64,000 bases of DNA. It comes from Candidatus Desulfopertinax cowenii (lineage in GTDB: Bacteria > Bacillota > Desulfotomaculia > Desulfotomaculales > Desulforudaceae). The notes under the pieces were generated by a model that had not been told where the DNA came from, did no database searches, and worked only from the letters and a program-made list of their open reading frames with translations. A program made the position numbers and the translations under genes. The stretch covers positions 372,001-436,000 of the forward strand of contig MPOA01000006.1 in the NCBI GenBank assembly GCA_001899445.1, written 5' to 3'. Of the stretch, positions 61,846 to 64,000 are shown in pieces. Position 1 is the stretch's first letter; every line of letters starts with the position of its first letter.

Positions 61846-63549
61846 CTAGTGCGCCACGCGGTTGCACACCCCGGCGGGGCAGCGGCGGTCGTTGATGTGG
61901 GCCAGGTACTCGTCCCGGAAGTAACGCAGGGTGGAAAGCACCGGGTTGGCCGCCGTCTGGCCCAGGCCGCAGAGGGAGGCGTCCCGGACATCGTGGGCCA
62001 GCTCCTCTAGTTCGCGAAGGTCCTCCAGTGTGCCCTCGCCCCTGGTGATCCGGTCCAGGATGTCCACCACGTGAACCGTGCCGACCCGGCACGGGGTGCA
62101 GGCCCCGCAGGACTCGTCCGCCGCGAACTGCATGTAGAACTTGGCGATGTCCACCATGCAGTCGGTGTTGTCCAGGACGATCAAACCCCCGGACCCCATA
62201 ATCGTACCCAACTCCTGGAGAGATTCGTAATCCACCGGCACGTCTAGGAGGTGGGCGGGCACCGCCCCGCCGGATGGGCCGCCGGTCTGCACCGCCTTAA
62301 CCTTGCGTCCCGGCGGGAGCCCGCCCCCGATGTCAAAGACGATCGTGGACAGACTGATCCCCATGGGCACCTCGATCAGCCCGGTATCATTGATCTGGCC
62401 GGCCAGTGAAAAGATCTTGGTACCCTTACTGCCTGCGGTGCCCAGGGACGCGAACCATTCCGGGCCGTGGCGCACGATGAGGGGCACGTTGGCCAGGGTC
62501 TCGACGTTGTTAATCACGGTCGGCTTGTCGTAGAGCCCCTTCTCCACCGGGTAAGGCGGACGCACCCGGGGTTCGCCCCGGAAGCCCATGGCGGAACGTA
62601 ACAGCGCCGTCTCCTCGCCGCAGACGAAGGCACCCGCGCCTAGAGCGAGGTCGATGTCAAAGTCGAAGCCCGAGCCCAGGATATCCTTCCCCAGCAGGCC
62701 CAGCTTTTGTGCCTGGCGGATAGCCAGTTCGAGCCGCTTCACGGCCAGGGGGTACTCGGCCCGGACATAAACGTACCCTTCCTGGGCCCCGATGGCGTAG
62801 CCGGCGATGATCATTCCCTCGAGGACCGCGTGCGGGTTGCCCTCCAGGATGCTGCGGTCCATGAACGCCCCCGGGTCGCCCTCGTCGGCGTTGCAGATGA
62901 TGTATTTCTCCGGCTCCTCCTGGGCGGCGGCGAAGGACCACTTCTTGCCGGTCGGAAACCCGGCGCCCCCGCGGCCGCGCAGCCCGGACCGGTGCACCGT
63001 GTCCACGATCGCCTCGGGCCGGCCCTCCGCCAGCACCCTGGCCAGCGCGAAATAACCGTCCCGCGCGATGTATTCGTTGATGTCCTCCGGATTGATCAGG
63101 CCGGAGTTTTCCAGGACAACCCGCTGTTGTTTTTCAAAAAAGGGGATTTCGTGGAGAAAGTTCTTTCGCCCCTCCCCGTCCATTCCCTGGTAAAGCAGGT
63201 TCTGGACCAGACGGCCGTCACGCAGGTGGGTCCGGGCAATGTTGCCCGCAGCGTCCTCGTCAACGCGGCAGTACAGGACCGCCCCCGGATGCACCACGGC
63301 TACCGGCCCGAGGCCGCAAAAGCCGTAACACCCGGTTTTCACCACCTGGACGTCAAGACCCTGTTCCCTCACCTCGCGGCGCAGGAACTTATAGGCCTGT
63401 TCCCCCCCGGTGGACAGGCAGGCGGTACTAGCGCAGACCAGCACCTGGGTGGGCCGGGTGGCCCGTCCCTCCTGGAGCCGTTCGCTAACCAGGGGGAGGT
63501 GCCGGTCTTTGATCGCCTGCAGGTCGCGGAAGCTCCTGATCAACTTCAT
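61846..63549 (-). CDS. NuoF/HndC/HydB-type NADH-binding flavoprotein subunit
   Basis: A 567-residue diaphorase subunit of an NADH-linked complex. The N-terminal thioredoxin-like [2Fe-2S] domain is about residues 35-115 (CASTACLSTGG, then CYGFCGLGP). The NADH/FMN domain has LRGRGGAGFPTGKKW, NADEGDPGAFMDRSILEGNPH and GAGAFVCGEETALL. The N3 cluster is ESCGACTPCRVG with SLCGLG. It ends at CPAGVCNRVAH: the C-terminal 2[4Fe-4S] ferredoxin domain of typical HndC/HydB proteins is missing. The start ATG at 63549 follows GAGGAGG. It overlaps the NuoE-type gene by 65 bases. A bifurcating or NAD-reducing hydrogenase or a formate dehydrogenase is the likely complex. Confidence 0.93.
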   Translation of the reverse strand: MKLIRSFRDLQAIKDRHLPLVSERLQEGRATRPTQVLVCASTACLSTGGEQAYKFLRREVREQGLDVQVVKTGCYGFCGLGPVAVVHPGAVLYCRVDEDAAGNIARTHLRDGRLVQNLLYQGMDGEGRKNFLHEIPFFEKQQRVVLENSGLINPEDINEYIARDGYFALARVLAEGRPEAIVDTVHRSGLRGRGGAGFPTGKKWSFAAAQEEPEKYIICNADEGDPGAFMDRSILEGNPHAVLEGMIIAGYAIGAQEGYVYVRAEYPLAVKRLELAIRQAQKLGLLGKDILGSGFDFDIDLALGAGAFVCGEETALLRSAMGFRGEPRVRPPYPVEKGLYDKPTVINNVETLANVPLIVRHGPEWFASLGTAGSKGTKIFSLAGQINDTGLIEVPMGISLSTIVFDIGGGLPPGRKVKAVQTGGPSGGAVPAHLLDVPVDYESLQELGTIMGSGGLIVLDNTDCMVDIAKFYMQFAADESCGACTPCRVGTVHVVDILDRITRGEGTLEDLRELEELAHDVRDASLCGLGQTAANPVLSTLRYFRDEYLAHINDRRCPAGVCNRVAH

Positions 63550-64000
63550 CCACCTCCTCGCCCGCTTTTCCGCCGTAACGGGACAAAATCCGCGGTACGT
63601 CTTCCGGCTCAAGGTGACCGTGCACGGCCTGATTCACCGTCAGGAGTGGCGCCATGCTGCAGGCCCCGACGCAGCGGGTGGTCCGCAGGGTAAACAGTCC
63701 GTCCTCGGTCGTCTCGTCCGGTTCAACCTGCAGGACTTCCCGAAATCGGTTCAAGATGTCCGGTGCGTTCTTCACGTAGCAGGCCGTGCCCATACAGACA
63801 CTGATGACGTACTTGCCCTGGGGCGCCGTCACGAACTGCGAGTAGAAAGTGGCCACCCCGTGAACGTGACCGACCGGCAGGCACATTTTCTCGGCCACGT
63901 AAGTCTGTACTTCCGGTGACAGATAGCCGAACAGCTCCTGGGCCTTCTGCAGCACCCGCATCAAGCCGCCCGGCTTTTTCCCGTAGCGCTCGATGAACTT
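63485..64000 (-). CDS. NuoE/HndA-type [2Fe-2S] subunit (5' end outside window)
   Basis: The reading frame stays open to the window edge (KFIERYGKKPGGLMRVLQ), so the start lies beyond 64000. The 24-kDa-type subunit has the [2Fe-2S] set CMGTACYVKNAP, then TTRCVGACSMAPLLTVNQ. The helical N-terminal domain is mostly visible (EVQTYVAEKMCLPVGHVHGVATFYSQF). It passes electrons between NuoF and other subunits. The C-terminus is some 25 residues longer than needed and acidic then proline-rich, because the frame runs on into the NuoF start. Confidence 0.92.
   Translation of the reverse strand, partial: KFIERYGKKPGGLMRVLQKAQELFGYLSPEVQTYVAEKMCLPVGHVHGVATFYSQFVTAPQGKYVISVCMGTACYVKNAPDILNRFREVLQVEPDETTEDGLFTLRTTRCVGACSMAPLLTVNQAVHGHLEPEDVPRILSRYGGKAGEEVDEVDQELPRPAGDQRPAPPPG

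Overview
The window (about 60% GC) reads as chromosome of a Gram-positive, endospore-forming, flagellated sulfate-reducing bacterium of the Desulfotomaculum / Desulforudis / Pelotomaculum kind. The grounds are a complete dissimilatory sulfate-reduction electron module (aprBA, qmoAB, hdrCB, with soluble HdrCB where Gram-negative sulfate reducers have membrane QmoC), a gerABC spore germination operon, a Spo0B-like gene beside obg, a T-box leader, AGGAGG-type ribosome binding sites with many GTG/TTG starts, and no outer-membrane genes. The species call is inference; Candidatus Desulforudis is the closest type I can suggest from gene content alone.

Layout. 1-6.8 kb: the 3' end of motB, tRNA-Val, a YkgJ-type cysteine protein, a small membrane protein, pyrophosphatase, archaeal-type fructose bisphosphatase, then a leftward trio of FliK-like, FlhB-tail-like and rnhA genes, and tRNA-Thr. 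6.9-11 kb: gerA-gerB-gerC, whose last gene overlaps a convergent small gene. 11-20.8 kb, leftward: leuS, tRNA-Ala, rsfS, an RRM protein, nadD, an amidase, proA, a HIT protein, proB, obg and spo0B-like. 20.9-25.8 kb: a Na/Pi cotransporter homologue with no ordinary start codon, copA, a convergent copZ, and an HtrA protease. 25.9-33.8 kb: the leftward operon aprB-aprA-qmoA-qmoB-hdrC-hdrB, interrupted by two structured non-coding gaps. 33.8-34.6 kb: a long intergenic region. 34.6-40.6 kb: a YlbF/YheA-type gene, lgt, and a molybdenum cofactor block (two moeA-type genes, one fused to a substrate-binding domain, then moaC, a MOSC protein and mogA). 40.6-44 kb: palindromic repeats around a Spy-like gene and a response regulator/histidine kinase pair. 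44-48 kb: a permease, a DUF2179-type protein, a VanX-like peptidase and a GerD-like protein. 48-50.7 kb: pheA and DAHP synthase behind a T-box leader with two antiterminator/terminator modules. 51.5-56.3 kb: a BMP-type nucleoside ABC importer. 56.5-58.4 kb: a LexA-like regulator, a zinc-ribbon membrane protein and a second YkgJ protein in tandem. 58.5-64 kb: an ArsR regulator with a DsrE-type protein, tRNA-Leu, rmuC, a zinc-ribbon protein and the nuoE/nuoF-type subunits of an NADH-linked oxidoreductase or hydrogenase, cut by the window end.

How it fits together. AprBA reduces adenosine phosphosulfate, and QmoAB-HdrCB is expected to pass electrons to it. Pyrophosphatase removes the pyrophosphate made by sulfate activation. 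The NuoEF pair would exchange electrons with NADH, and the cofactor genes support molybdenum or tungsten enzymes. Sporulation and germination genes are spread among housekeeping genes. The least explained parts are the roughly 240-bp repeat-flanked element between qmoB and hdrC, the doubled T-box, the three-gene LexA-like cassette, and the repeats ahead of the response regulator. All calls come from reading the sequence; no database search was run.
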